A stretch of 64,000 nucleotides of DNA from Luteibaculum sp964627445 (GTDB taxonomy: Bacteria; Bacteroidota; Bacteroidia; Flavobacteriales_D; Luteibaculaceae). The position numbers and the translations under genes are program-made. The notes beneath the pieces are model-generated. The model saw only the letters and a list, made by a program, of their open reading frames with translations. It did not search any database and was not told where the DNA came from. The stretch covers positions 19,713 to 83,712 of the forward strand of contig CAZVJF010000011.1 in NCBI GenBank assembly GCA_964627445.1, in the 5' to 3' direction. Below, one piece after another: positions 6,327 through 15,556 of this stretch (its first letter is position 1; each line of letters begins with the position of its first letter).

Positions 6327-8537
6327 ATGACGGAAGAGCAGTTAGAACGGGAGAAGATAGAAATACGCAACGCATACCGCGGTTTGCTACGGGCTTGTAG
6401 AAGAGTACGATCGAAGGAAGACACGCGCGAAATTCGCAAAGCCTTTGATATTGCCTTGGATGCGCATAAGGACATGCGGAGAAAATCGGGCGAACCTTAC
6501 ATATATCACCCCATAGCCGTAGCGCGGATTACCGCAGAGGAGATTGGTTTGGGAGGCACTTCCATTGTCTGCGCCTTACTGCACGACACCGTAGAAGACA
6601 CGGAAATTACCCTCGATGATATTGAAAACTGGTTTGGCCCCAAATGCCGCCAGATTATTGATGGCCTTACCAAAATAAGTGGGGTTTTTGACCATACCTC
6701 CTCCATCCAGGCAGAGAATTTCCGAAAAATGCTGCTTACGCTTTCGGATGATGTGCGGGTTATCTTAATAAAGCTGGCAGACCGCCTGCACAACATGCGC
6801 ACCTTGGAAAGCATGCGCCCCGATAAGCGCCTTAAAATTGCCAACGAAACCTTATACCTCTACGCTCCTCTTGCGCACCGGTTGGGCTTGTATGCCATAA
6901 AAAGCGAACTCGAAGATTTAGCCTTAAAATACACCGAGCCGGAGATTTACAGCGAAATTGTTACCAAGCTGCAAAAGACCAAAGCCGTTCGGAATCGTTT
7001 TATCAACCGGTTTACGCTGCCCATAAAGCGCGAACTGGATCAACTGGGCGTTCCCTACTCCGTTAAAGGTCGCACCAAATCCATCTACAGCATCTTTAAT
7101 AAGATTAAGAACAAGAACATTCCCTTTGAGGAGATCTATGACATCTTTGCGATACGCATCATTTTAGACTCCAGGCCTACCACAGAAAAAGCCGATTGTT
7201 GGCGTGCCTATTCCATTGTAACCGATTTTTACCAGCCCAACCCCGATCGCTTGCGCGACTGGATATCCACCCCAAAAGGAAACGGATATGAGAGTTTGCA
7301 TACCACGGTAATGAGCCCCACTGGGAAATGGGTGGAAGTGCAAATACGTACCGAGCGCATGGATGAAATAGCCGAAAAAGGCTACGCGGCTCATTGGAAA
7401 TACAAAGAAACAGCCAAACACGAGAGTAACCTGGATTTGTGGCTGACCAAAATCCGCGATTTACTAGACAACCCCGATGACGAAGCGCTGGACTTCATTG
7501 ATGAGTTTAAAATGAATCTCTTCTCCGATGAGATTTTTGTCTTTACCCCCAATGGCGATTTAAAAACGCTACCCAAAAATGCTACCGCGCTCGATTTCGC
7601 CTTTGAAATTCACTCCGAAGTGGGAGCCCAATGCATTGGGGCCAAGGTAAACCACAAGTTGGTGCCCTTAAGCTATGCGCTAAAAAGTGGCGACCAAATT
7701 GAAATCATTACCTCAGACAAACAAAAGCCCAAGGAAGACTGGTTAAAATACGTGGCTACCGCCCGTGCAAAGTCCAAAATAAAGCATGCCCTTAAGGAGG
7801 AGAAAAAACGAATTGCGGAAGATGGCAAAGAGCGCCTGCAACGCAAGCTAAAGCATTTAAAAATCGCCTATTCTTCGGAGAATGTAAATGTGCTGCAACT
7901 GTTTTATGAGCAGGATACTGCGCTAGACATGTACTACAAAATAGCACGCGATAAACTCAACCTGGCGCGCATCAAAGAGCTGGAAGTAAATAACGGCCAG
8001 CTAAAACTGCCCAAACCCGAATACAAAGGCCGAGATAAAAAAGACGATGACTCTACGCTTATAACCCAGTTTAAGAACAAAGAACAAGTAGTCCTCATTG
8101 GCGATGAATCGGGTTCTTTTGACTACAAACTAGCGCCTTGCTGCAACCCCATTCCGGGTGATAAAGTATTTGGATTTATTACCATAAACGATGGCATTAA
8201 AATTCACCGCGAAAACTGCCCCAATGCCGTGCAGTTGATGGCGCACTATGCCTATCGCATTATCAAGGCCAAGTGGTATTCCGATAGAGATGTAGAGTTT
8301 CAGGCGGGAATACGCTTTACCGGACTGGACGATATTGGCTTGGTGCACAGCATTACGCAAACCATATCCAAGCAACTGAGTATTAACATGAAATCCATAT
8401 CGTTTGAGAGCCACGATGGCATTTTTGAGGGCCGTGTGGTGCTGTATGTTACCGATACCGACCATTTGGACAACCTTTTTAACGAGCTCAAAAGCTTACG
8501 TGGCATACATACCGTAGACCGAATCGATATGGATTAG
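6327..8537 (+). CDS. Bifunctional (p)ppGpp synthetase/hydrolase, RelA/SpoT family
   Basis: A 736-aa enzyme controlling the stringent-response alarmone. The N-terminal HD hydrolase has the intact LLHDTVEDT motif (His86-Asp87). The synthetase domain shows NGYESLHTTV and EKGYAAHWKYKE. A TGS domain (from DEIFVFTPNG), a cysteine-bearing helical/zinc-finger-like part (LAPCCNPIPGD) and a C-terminal ACT domain follow, the full long-RSH architecture. With an intact HD site and a complete synthetase it should both make and degrade ppGpp. I chose ATG 6327, preceded by AGGAGG, over GTG 6291, which lies in the terminator hairpin. Confidence 0.95.
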   Translation: MTEEQLEREKIEIRNAYRGLLRACRRVRSKEDTREIRKAFDIALDAHKDMRRKSGEPYIYHPIAVARITAEEIGLGGTSIVCALLHDTVEDTEITLDDIENWFGPKCRQIIDGLTKISGVFDHTSSIQAENFRKMLLTLSDDVRVILIKLADRLHNMRTLESMRPDKRLKIANETLYLYAPLAHRLGLYAIKSELEDLALKYTEPEIYSEIVTKLQKTKAVRNRFINRFTLPIKRELDQLGVPYSVKGRTKSIYSIFNKIKNKNIPFEEIYDIFAIRIILDSRPTTEKADCWRAYSIVTDFYQPNPDRLRDWISTPKGNGYESLHTTVMSPTGKWVEVQIRTERMDEIAEKGYAAHWKYKETAKHESNLDLWLTKIRDLLDNPDDEALDFIDEFKMNLFSDEIFVFTPNGDLKTLPKNATALDFAFEIHSEVGAQCIGAKVNHKLVPLSYALKSGDQIEIITSDKQKPKEDWLKYVATARAKSKIKHALKEEKKRIAEDGKERLQRKLKHLKIAYSSENVNVLQLFYEQDTALDMYYKIARDKLNLARIKELEVNNGQLKLPKPEYKGRDKKDDDSTLITQFKNKEQVVLIGDESGSFDYKLAPCCNPIPGDKVFGFITINDGIKIHRENCPNAVQLMAHYAYRIIKAKWYSDRDVEFQAGIRFTGLDDIGLVHSITQTISKQLSINMKSISFESHDGIFEGRVVLYVTDTDHLDNLFNELKSLRGIHTVDRIDMD

Positions 8538-8579
8538 CGGCTTTAAGGAATCCAAGGCGTGCTAGCCGCTTGGTTTTGC

Positions 8580-8587
8580 TATTTTTG
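8580..8587 (+). promoter_or_regulatory. Candidate purA promoter -7 element
   Basis: TATTTTTG matches the Bacteroidota -7 consensus TAnnTTTG, about 36 nt before the purA ATG. No well-spaced -33 TTG is visible. Confidence 0.4.
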
Positions 8588-8623
8588 CACCTTTGGACAA
8601 ACCCGTAACTGGTTTTAGAATTC

Positions 8624-9913
8624 ATGACGAAGGTAGATGTGCTTTTAGGTCTTCAGTGGGGAGACGAAGGAAAAGGAAAGATTGTAGATGTACTTACTCC
8701 ACAGTACGATATTATTGCGCGCTTTCAGGGCGGTCCCAATGCCGGACACACCTTGGAGTTCAACAACATAAAACACGTACTGCATACCATACCCTCGGGT
8801 ATTTTTAGACCCAATGCCCTTAACATTATTGGCAATGGCGTGGTGATCGATCCTGTGATTTTCCGCAAGGAACTGGAAGAGCTTAAGGGTTTTGATCTGG
8901 ATGTTTCCGAGACGCTTTTGGTGAGTAAAAAAGCCCACCTTATCCTTCCAACCCATCGCTTGCTCGATGCTGCCAGTGAAGCCGAAAAGGGCAAAACCAA
9001 AATTGGTTCTACCCTAAAAGGAATTGGCCCTACCTACATGGATAAAACGGGAAGAAACGGATTGCGCGTGGGCGATATTTTCCACGAAAACTTCCAGGCT
9101 ATGTACAACAACCTGGTAGAAAAGCACAAAAAGCTTTTGGCCTATTACAACTACGAGTACGATTTGGCCGCGCTAGAACCCGATTTCTTTGCCGCCATAG
9201 AAACACTAAAGGGCGTAAAAACCATAGACAGCGTACACGAGGTAAACAAAGCACTCAAAGAGAACAAGAAAGTACTGGCGGAAGGTGCACAAGGGTCTTT
9301 GTTAGACATCGACTTTGGAACCTATCCCTTCGTAACCTCATCCAACACCACCTGCGCAGGTGCATGTACCGGTTTGGGCATAGCTCCCAACCGCATTGGA
9401 GAAGTTATCGGTATTTTTAAGGCCTATTGTACCCGTGTGGGTAGCGGCCCTTTCCCTACAGAATTGTTCGATGACATGGGGGAAAGATTGCGCGCAAAAG
9501 GCCACGAATTTGGTGCTACCACTGGCCGTCCAAGGCGTTGTGGTTGGTTGGATTTACCGGCACTGAAATACGCCATACAACTCAATGGAGTTACCCAATT
9601 GTGTATGACCAAAGCCGATGTGCTCAATGATTTCAGCGAAATTATGGTGTGTACGGGCTACGAAACCGAGGAAGGGGTTACCAACCTATTGCCCTACGAT
9701 ATCACAGAAGACAAGGTGAAGCCGGTGTACAAAAGCATACCCGGTTGGAATGCCGATTTGGAGCAAGCGGAATCCTTTGAGGACTTCCCTCAAGAACTGC
9801 AGGACTATGTAAACTACTTGGAAAAAGAGTTGGAATGCCCTATCGTTTACATCTCAGTGGGCCCCAACCGCAAGCAAACCCTAGTACGCGAAAATCTTAT
9901 TCCAAGCGTTTAA
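8624..9913 (+). CDS. purA: Adenylosuccinate synthase
   Basis: A 429-aa GTP-dependent enzyme joining IMP and aspartate, the first committed step to AMP. The N-terminal QWGDEGKGK loop (residues 11-19, catalytic Asp14) and GGPNAGHT are diagnostic; the internal GSTLKGIGPTYMDK and TTGRPRRCGWLD blocks agree. Length is standard. The downstream OstA-like gene starts 5 nt after its stop, so the two are probably co-transcribed although functionally unrelated. Confidence 0.97.
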   Translation: MTKVDVLLGLQWGDEGKGKIVDVLTPQYDIIARFQGGPNAGHTLEFNNIKHVLHTIPSGIFRPNALNIIGNGVVIDPVIFRKELEELKGFDLDVSETLLVSKKAHLILPTHRLLDAASEAEKGKTKIGSTLKGIGPTYMDKTGRNGLRVGDIFHENFQAMYNNLVEKHKKLLAYYNYEYDLAALEPDFFAAIETLKGVKTIDSVHEVNKALKENKKVLAEGAQGSLLDIDFGTYPFVTSSNTTCAGACTGLGIAPNRIGEVIGIFKAYCTRVGSGPFPTELFDDMGERLRAKGHEFGATTGRPRRCGWLDLPALKYAIQLNGVTQLCMTKADVLNDFSEIMVCTGYETEEGVTNLLPYDITEDKVKPVYKSIPGWNADLEQAESFEDFPQELQDYVNYLEKELECPIVYISVGPNRKQTLVRENLIPSV

Positions 9914-9918
9914 ACGCC

Positions 9919-11574
9919 ATGGCACGTTTTGGGTTGGTGTGGATATTCCTGTGGGGATTAATGGTAACGGCTGCAGCACAGCAGCCCAAAACCACCACCG
10001 ATAGTCTGGCCCAGGATTCTGCCAAGCGCTACATTAAAATTGTATTTGCCAAAAAGGCCAAATCGGGCTTTGGAAAAGACAGCGCTGCGCAGCGCCTTAT
10101 TGGCGATGTGCAGCTAAAACATCAGGATATACTGATGTACTGCGACAGCGCCTATTTTTACAGCCAGTCCAATAGCATAAAAGCGTTTTCTAACGTTAGG
10201 CTCAACCAGGCGGACACACTCTTTTTAACCGGGAATCGTATTAACTACAGCGGAGAAACCAAAATTGCTGAGGTTATTGGCAATGTAGCACTAGAGGACC
10301 CAACCACCTTTCTCGAGTGCGAGCACCTGTTTTACTACCGCAATACCAATGTAGGCAGTTATTATACGGGAGGAAAGATTTTTAGTAAGGATAGCCAAGA
10401 CACGCTAACGAGTATAGAAGCAACCTACTACTCCACCGATAAACTGGCTACTTTTAAAGACAGTGTCATCCTAAAAAACCCAGAGTACATCATGGAAACG
10501 GATACCATGCATTACTCTACAGAGATTAAACAAAGCTACTTTTACGGTCCCACTACCATAACCTCAGACAGCAACACCATTTACTGCAACGCGGGCTGGT
10601 ACAATACCAACAGCAACCAAAGCAGCTTTTACAACCGGGCTACCATTACCGGAAAAGAACAAACCCTTACGGGCGATAGCCTGTATTACGATCGCAACCT
10701 GGGCTTGGGCGAAGCCTTTGGCAATATTATTTTAACCGATACCATAAACGACTTAATGGTAGAAGGAGCACGTGCGTATTCATACCAGGAAGGAGACAGT
10801 GCTATTATTCCAGAAAATCCGTTGCTCTACTACATCACCCCCAAAGACACCCTGCTGATGAGCAGCGACACCGTGTATACGGTAACGCAAAGCGATAGCA
10901 CCAAATGGGTATACGCTTTCCATGATGTGCGTTTTCACAAAAGTGATATCCAAGGCGTATGCGACTCCATTATTTTCAAAGAGCACATGGAGCGCATGGA
11001 TATGATACACGATCCTATTTTGTGGTCGGATGCCAACCAAATTACAGGCGATACCATCTCTCTTTTTCTAAAAGACCAGGTGATTGACCAGTTGTTTATA
11101 CCCAACAGTGCGTTTATTGGAGAAAAAATAGAAACGGGCATCTTTAACCAGCTCAAAGGAAAGCAGCTCACCGGCTATTTTGTGGAACAAGAAATGCGCA
11201 AGGTGGAAATTCGCGGCAATGGCGAATCGGTGTATTTTGCTTTGGAGGAAGACCGCGATAGCTTGGGCAGGCCTATTGAAGTGCTCATTGGCATTAACAA
11301 GGCCATATGCTCGGATATTGATGTGCGCATTAGCGACAGCAAAATTGACGACATTACCTTTATCACGGCACCCAAATCTACCTTGTACCCGCCTCAGCGA
11401 GTATTAGACCCCGCATTTACGCTGAAAAATTTCGAGTGGAAAGGCAGCTTACGCCCTATAAACAAGCAAATGGTTAGAGACCGGGGTTCGCGCCTTATTA
11501 AATTCACCGACCCAATTGTTCCTCCCGAGTCACTAGACTTAAAAAAAAACGAGCAACAGTCTACCGAGCCGTAG
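9919..11574 (+). CDS. OstA-like (LptA-type) LPS-transport protein
   Basis: A 551-aa exported protein. The ATG at 9919 gives a clean signal peptide (MARFGLVWIFLWGLMVTAAAQ); the longer frame from 9835 would overlap purA and has no signal. The body is a series of beta strands of the OstA/LptA jelly-roll type (DVQLKHQDILMYCDSAYFY, then repeated TGNRINY/GNVALED units), the fold that carries LPS across the periplasm. At about 550 aa it is far longer than E. coli LptA, as usual for Bacteroidota OstA-like proteins. LptD (19608) and an LptF/G-like permease (55510) lie elsewhere in the window. The function is inferred from the fold. Confidence 0.85.
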   Translation: MARFGLVWIFLWGLMVTAAAQQPKTTTDSLAQDSAKRYIKIVFAKKAKSGFGKDSAAQRLIGDVQLKHQDILMYCDSAYFYSQSNSIKAFSNVRLNQADTLFLTGNRINYSGETKIAEVIGNVALEDPTTFLECEHLFYYRNTNVGSYYTGGKIFSKDSQDTLTSIEATYYSTDKLATFKDSVILKNPEYIMETDTMHYSTEIKQSYFYGPTTITSDSNTIYCNAGWYNTNSNQSSFYNRATITGKEQTLTGDSLYYDRNLGLGEAFGNIILTDTINDLMVEGARAYSYQEGDSAIIPENPLLYYITPKDTLLMSSDTVYTVTQSDSTKWVYAFHDVRFHKSDIQGVCDSIIFKEHMERMDMIHDPILWSDANQITGDTISLFLKDQVIDQLFIPNSAFIGEKIETGIFNQLKGKQLTGYFVEQEMRKVEIRGNGESVYFALEEDRDSLGRPIEVLIGINKAICSDIDVRISDSKIDDITFITAPKSTLYPPQRVLDPAFTLKNFEWKGSLRPINKQMVRDRGSRLIKFTDPIVPPESLDLKKNEQQSTEP

Positions 11575-11575
11575 C

Positions 11576-11980
11576 CTATTCTTCGGTTTGTAAGTACCAT
11601 TGTGGGTCTTGGTACCGTATGGCGTGTTCTCCGTAACTGGTCGCTTTTTCCTCTTTAATGTGGAACGTACACTGCTCGCCAAATTTGTTGGAAAACAACA
11701 CGGTAGTCTCGCTGCCATCGGCATCCACCCGAATTATTTTACACAGGTTTTTTTCAGGATCGTGAATAAGCTCTTGCTGACACACGGGGCACGATAGAGT
11801 AATTTCAGAACCTTGTGGAATTTCGAAAGCTGCGTTTTTCTGAATGGTGTAATCGCCCAGTGTAGTGCTCAAAAGCATCAATCCCCGCTTGCCCGAACTC
11901 AATCGGGCTGCGAGAACTATTCTATCGTTCACATCGAGGTGGGAGGTGCAATGTTGGCAAATGTATCCGGAGTCTTGCAT
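11576..11980 (-). CDS. Small zinc-ribbon-like protein of unknown function
   Basis: With the ATG at 11980 the protein has 134 aa. Two CxxC knuckles, CQHC (8-11) and CPVC (64-67), would make one zinc ribbon, with beta-rich sequence between and after. A longer start at 12028 is possible, but the added residues look non-coding. No signal peptide, so probably cytoplasmic. It is the last of a minus-strand run with an SDR, a peroxiredoxin-like protein and a Crp/Fnr regulator, with 90 nt between it and the SDR gene, so it may be transcribed separately. I do not recognise the family. Confidence 0.65.
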   Translation of the reverse strand: MQDSGYICQHCTSHLDVNDRIVLAARLSSGKRGLMLLSTTLGDYTIQKNAAFEIPQGSEITLSCPVCQQELIHDPEKNLCKIIRVDADGSETTVLFSNKFGEQCTFHIKEEKATSYGEHAIRYQDPQWYLQTEE

Positions 11981-12070
11981 GGTTCTTTTAACCAGTAAGA
12001 TACTGAATAATTTATGGACTTGGAGCACAGTAAATCCTCAGCAACACACACACCGCTACTACACTCCGAT

Positions 12071-12901
12071 TTAACTGTTGTACACCGCGTTTTTTGCCGT
12101 TTCTTGATGCATGTCGATATCGGCCTGCACACTTTGAAGTTTCATTCCTATCGTGGCCAAAGCGGTTTTTCCTAAGGGTAAACGCAACGACTTTTGCGAT
12201 CCATTGACCTGATTCACAATGGCTTCAGCGGCTTTCTTAGGGTCTCCCTCTTGTAATCCGTGCACCCCTTTGAGTTTAGCACGAAAGGCACCTGCTGTTC
12301 CTGAGTAATCCTCAATCTGCTGCTGAGCTTCTTGCAGACCAGAGCCTGCAAATCCGGTTCGAAATGGTCCTGGCTCTACGATGGTTACATGGATGCCTAA
12401 AGAGGCAACTTCCTGAGCCAAAGCTTCGCTAAATCCCTCTAACGCAAATTTGCTAGCATTATAAATACCAAAACCTGCAAATGCTTTGATACCTCCATGC
12501 GAGGATATTTGCACAATATGTCCAGCCTTCGCTGTGCGCATGTGTGGTAAAACTTGCTGCGTTAGTGTTAGCGCTCCAAAAAAGTTAGCCTCCATCAGGT
12601 GCCGAACTTCGGCTATGCTGGCTTCCTCCACAGCACCAATAAATCCAACACCCGCATTGTTTACCAAAACATCTATTTGGCCTCGAAGCGCTATGGTATG
12701 CCCCACCACGTCTTCTATTTCTTGAGGGTTAGTAAGCTCCATAGACAGTGCTAAACCCTTTCCTTCGAATTCTTGATTAAAGGCTGCAATTGCGGTTTTT
12801 GATCGCATCGTTCCAACCACAAAATCTCCATTTTCCATTACAGATTGAGCCAATGCTTGGCCCAATCCGCTGGAAATTCCTGTAATAAACCACGTTTTCA
12901 T
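12071..12901 (-). CDS. Short-chain dehydrogenase/reductase
   Basis: A 276-aa classical SDR. TGISSGLG (residues 7-14) binds the nucleotide; NNAG, a catalytic Ser in VQISSHGG and the YNASK motif complete the active site. Similar proteins act on small carbonyl or alcohol substrates with NAD(P)H, but the substrate cannot be told from sequence. It starts 1 nt after the stop of the peroxiredoxin-like gene, so the two are clearly co-transcribed. Confidence 0.9.
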   Translation of the reverse strand: MKTWFITGISSGLGQALAQSVMENGDFVVGTMRSKTAIAAFNQEFEGKGLALSMELTNPQEIEDVVGHTIALRGQIDVLVNNAGVGFIGAVEEASIAEVRHLMEANFFGALTLTQQVLPHMRTAKAGHIVQISSHGGIKAFAGFGIYNASKFALEGFSEALAQEVASLGIHVTIVEPGPFRTGFAGSGLQEAQQQIEDYSGTAGAFRAKLKGVHGLQEGDPKKAAEAIVNQVNGSQKSLRLPLGKTALATIGMKLQSVQADIDMHQETAKNAVYNS

Positions 12902-12902
12902 A

Positions 12903-13568
12903 CTACGATTGTAATGCGGTTAAAATTTCGGCTGCTTCTACGCGATTGCGGTAGTCTCCTCCCTCGGCTTGTGCAAATTGGATACTGCCATCTTTCGCTA
13001 TAATAAATACGGCAGGTACCGGTATTTCTCTGGAATCATCGGCATAATGTGCGTCAAAGTCTATTCCCAAGTCCTGCATCGCCTGTACCGGCGCATCGCC
13101 ATTTTTAAATACCGTGGTAAACTGGCGAGCTACCAAACTGCCGTTATCACTGAGTACCTCAAATTCCAGGTTGTTCTTCTCGGTCATGTTTAAGGATTCA
13201 TCGGGAGTTTGGGGAGATACCGCCACCAAATGTGCACCCAAAGCCTTAATTTCTGAAAGTACCTGTTGATACTGATTGAGCTGCAAATTGCAATACGGAC
13301 ACCAAGTTCCGCGATAAAAGGTAAGTACCACCGGGCCTGATTCTAGCAGTTCACCTAAACGCACTGTAGCTCCCGTTGCATTGCTTAAGCTAAAATCGGG
13401 GGCCTGATCTCCGACCGCTAGCTTCAAAATGTTGCGGTGCGTTTTCGCTAGCTGCTTTGCATCTGCATCAAATTGCTCTAGCACATTGGCTGGCAACATC
13501 TGTTGTAAGTTTCCTTGTAGCTCTTCTAGGCCATCTTTGTAGGAAGGTGTTGAAATTGTAACGTCCAT
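12903..13568 (-). CDS. Peroxiredoxin-like (AhpC/TSA) family protein
   Basis: A 221-aa thioredoxin-fold protein without signal peptide. GDQAPDFSLSN begins the AhpC/TSA fold, and TWCPYC places two cysteines (Cys90, Cys93) at the active site; there is no other cysteine, so any disulfide would form within this CxxC. The family reduces peroxides or protein disulfides. The N-terminal ~50 residues are an extra helical region common in this subgroup. It heads a two-gene unit with the SDR; a Crp/Fnr regulator gene lies 98 nt upstream. Confidence 0.88.
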   Translation of the reverse strand: MDVTISTPSYKDGLEELQGNLQQMLPANVLEQFDADAKQLAKTHRNILKLAVGDQAPDFSLSNATGATVRLGELLESGPVVLTFYRGTWCPYCNLQLNQYQQVLSEIKALGAHLVAVSPQTPDESLNMTEKNNLEFEVLSDNGSLVARQFTTVFKNGDAPVQAMQDLGIDFDAHYADDSREIPVPAVFIIAKDGSIQFAQAEGGDYRNRVEAAEILTALQS

Positions 13569-13666
13569 CTTTATCTTGTTTTAGTTTGTAAATGAGAACA
13601 TTACAAAGGTGCGGCACCCCTACTGAACGAAAAATGAACTGGTTTAGGAAAAGCGATTGAACTAGA

Positions 13667-14254
13667 TTAAGATTTGGTAATGGACCGCTTGCGAATTTTG
13701 CTTAAAAACTCTGGAGACATCCCCAAGTAAGAAGCCAAAGCATACTGAGGTACCCGTTGCACAATGGCTGGGTACAGATTTAAAAACTCTACGTATCGTT
13801 CTTCTGCCGTTTTACCGAGGTTAGAAAGAACCCGCCGCTGCGAAAAAGCAAATGACCGTTGCGCCACCAGACGAAAGTAACGCTCAAACTTGGGGTTACT
13901 GTTGCACAACTGCTCTACATCTTCGTAAGCAATTTGCTGTACGATAGAATCCTCGAGTGCTTCCACATAAAGCGATGCTGGAACTTGATTGATGTAGCTG
14001 TTAAAATCACTGATAAACCAGTCCTCTATAGCAAACTGTATGGTATGTTCTACACCCTCCGAGTTCACAAAATAGCTGCGAAAAGCGCCTTGCTGAACAT
14101 AGGTTTGGTGCCCACAAACAAAATTGGGTTGAACGATAAACTGCTTACGCTTTACGCGAGTAGTTCGAACGATGGCTATAAATTGGGACTTATCGGCTTC
14201 TGTAAGGGGGACAAAGCGTTCCAGGTTAGCGAGTATGGCCTCGTATTTATCCAA
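13667..14254 (-). CDS. Crp/Fnr family transcriptional regulator
   Basis: A 195-aa protein with an N-terminal cyclic-nucleotide-binding-type beta barrel (about 25-120; VQQGAFRSYFVNSEGVEHTI) and a C-terminal winged helix with recognition region YALASYLGMSPEFLSKIRKR. The usual cAMP-contacting residues are not evident, typical of Bacteroidota members of this group whose ligand is unknown. It lies 98 nt upstream of the peroxiredoxin-SDR pair on the same strand and is a reasonable candidate to control it (inference). The gap to the preceding gene is only 19 nt. Confidence 0.88.
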   Translation of the reverse strand: MDKYEAILANLERFVPLTEADKSQFIAIVRTTRVKRKQFIVQPNFVCGHQTYVQQGAFRSYFVNSEGVEHTIQFAIEDWFISDFNSYINQVPASLYVEALEDSIVQQIAYEDVEQLCNSNPKFERYFRLVAQRSFAFSQRRVLSNLGKTAEERYVEFLNLYPAIVQRVPQYALASYLGMSPEFLSKIRKRSITKS

Positions 14255-14273
14255 ACCTAAATGGGGTGATTGC

Positions 14274-14753
14274 TTACACCAGATTGACGTGCCAAGATTC
14301 GGCTACCGGCTTCACTCCTCCATTGCGTAGCGTACCGAGGTGTGTTGTCAGGTGATCGAGCACCAAGGTATTCTCGGTGTACAAACCATTTTCCATGCCT
14401 TGGGCTAAGGCCTCAAAAGAAATTACAGAAGCCTTTTCGTTCTTGACAACAACCAATAAATGCCGATTGAAAAAATCGGCACCCAATTCTTGTCCCAACG
14501 CTTGTATAAAATGTACTTGCGCGTCAATAGAACAGCCTGTAGCTTCTTGCGCAGCTTCATTTACTCCGATCAGCAGGGCCTGGTTACCCAGTATTTGATA
14601 ATCGGCAGCCAACTGCTTGCCGTGGGCCTTCCATTGGCTCACAAATTCTTGCAGTGCCTTTTCGGTTATGGTCAACTGATCAGCGCCCAAAGGTGTGTCG
14701 CTTAAATAAAACCACAGCTTGCTGTCGTTGGGTAAATTGGGTAGAATTTCCAT
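14274..14753 (-). CDS. Conserved Bacteroidota protein, often labelled ABC transporter ATPase
   Basis: A 159-aa soluble protein with WKAHGKQLAADYQIL and the strongly conserved-looking ATGCSIDAQVHFIQALGQE block. It has no Walker A, Walker B or ABC signature, so the label ABC transporter ATPase that this family often carries is unsupported. It follows the CCG Fe-S gene by 2 nt and is the last gene of the amidase-MCE-Fe-S run. The function is unknown; the invariant Cys and Asp in GCSIDA suggest an active or metal site (inference). Confidence 0.75.
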   Translation of the reverse strand: MEILPNLPNDSKLWFYLSDTPLGADQLTITEKALQEFVSQWKAHGKQLAADYQILGNQALLIGVNEAAQEATGCSIDAQVHFIQALGQELGADFFNRHLLVVVKNEKASVISFEALAQGMENGLYTENTLVLDHLTTHLGTLRNGGVKPVAESWHVNLV

Positions 14754-14755
14754 GC

Positions 14756-15553
14756 TTACAGGTCTTCTGCTTGTGCTATGAGTTCGGCCAAATCCATCAC
14801 CTGGATTTCTTCTTCCTTCTCAAAATGCTTAACGCCATCCGTCATCATGGTGTTACAAAACGGACAACCGGTAGCAATAAAATTGGGTTTGGTTTCTACC
14901 GCATCTTCGGTTCGCTCTATGTTTACCTCCTTGTTGCCAGGCTCGGCTTCCTTAAACATTTGCGCCCCTCCGGCACCGCAGCAAAGCCCTTTAGATTTGC
15001 AGCGCTTCATTTCTACCAACTCCGCATCCAGCTTCTGAATAAGCTCTCTTGGAGCTTCAAAAACATTATTAGCGCGACCCAAATAGCATGGATCGTGGAA
15101 GGTGATGCGCTTTCCTTTAAATGCCTTGCCATCTTCTATACGTAGCTTGCCATCGGTAATAAGTTGCTGAATAAACTGAGAGTGGTGCAGTACCTCATAG
15201 TCTCCACCCAAGCCTTTATACTCGTTTTTGATGGTATTAAAGCAGTGCGGACAGCCCGTAATCACCTTTTTGATGTTGTAGCTATTCAACACCTCTATAT
15301 TTTGCAGCGCCATCATTTGAAAGGTGAACTCGTCTCCTGCGCGCTTAGCAGGATCTCCGGTACACGATTCCTCGGCACCCAGGATAGCAAAAGACACCTG
15401 AGCCTTATTCAGAATTTTAACGATGGCCTTGGATATTTTTTTGGCGCGGTCGTCAAAACTTCCGGCACATCCTACCCAAAAAAGCACCTCGGGTTCTATC
15501 CCTTGGGCTGCACATTCTGCCATTGTTGGCACTTTTATCGCTGCTGCTTCCAT
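14756..15553 (-). CDS. CCG-domain Fe-S protein (heterodisulfide-reductase-B/GlpC-like subunit)
   Basis: A 265-aa soluble protein with two cysteine-rich CCG-type domains. The first has WVGC and TGCPHC; the second has DPCYLG, GLCCGAGG and TGCPFC. Such domains hold an unusual Fe-S cluster and act as electron-transfer or disulfide-reducing modules. The natural partner is the membrane Fe-S protein encoded at 15995-17359, two genes upstream in the same operon. Together they resemble the two halves of an HdrD-like protein. The electron donor and acceptor are not known. Confidence 0.87.
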   Translation of the reverse strand: MEAAAIKVPTMAECAAQGIEPEVLFWVGCAGSFDDRAKKISKAIVKILNKAQVSFAILGAEESCTGDPAKRAGDEFTFQMMALQNIEVLNSYNIKKVITGCPHCFNTIKNEYKGLGGDYEVLHHSQFIQQLITDGKLRIEDGKAFKGKRITFHDPCYLGRANNVFEAPRELIQKLDAELVEMKRCKSKGLCCGAGGAQMFKEAEPGNKEVNIERTEDAVETKPNFIATGCPFCNTMMTDGVKHFEKEEEIQVMDLAELIAQAEDL

Positions 15554-15556
15554 AGC

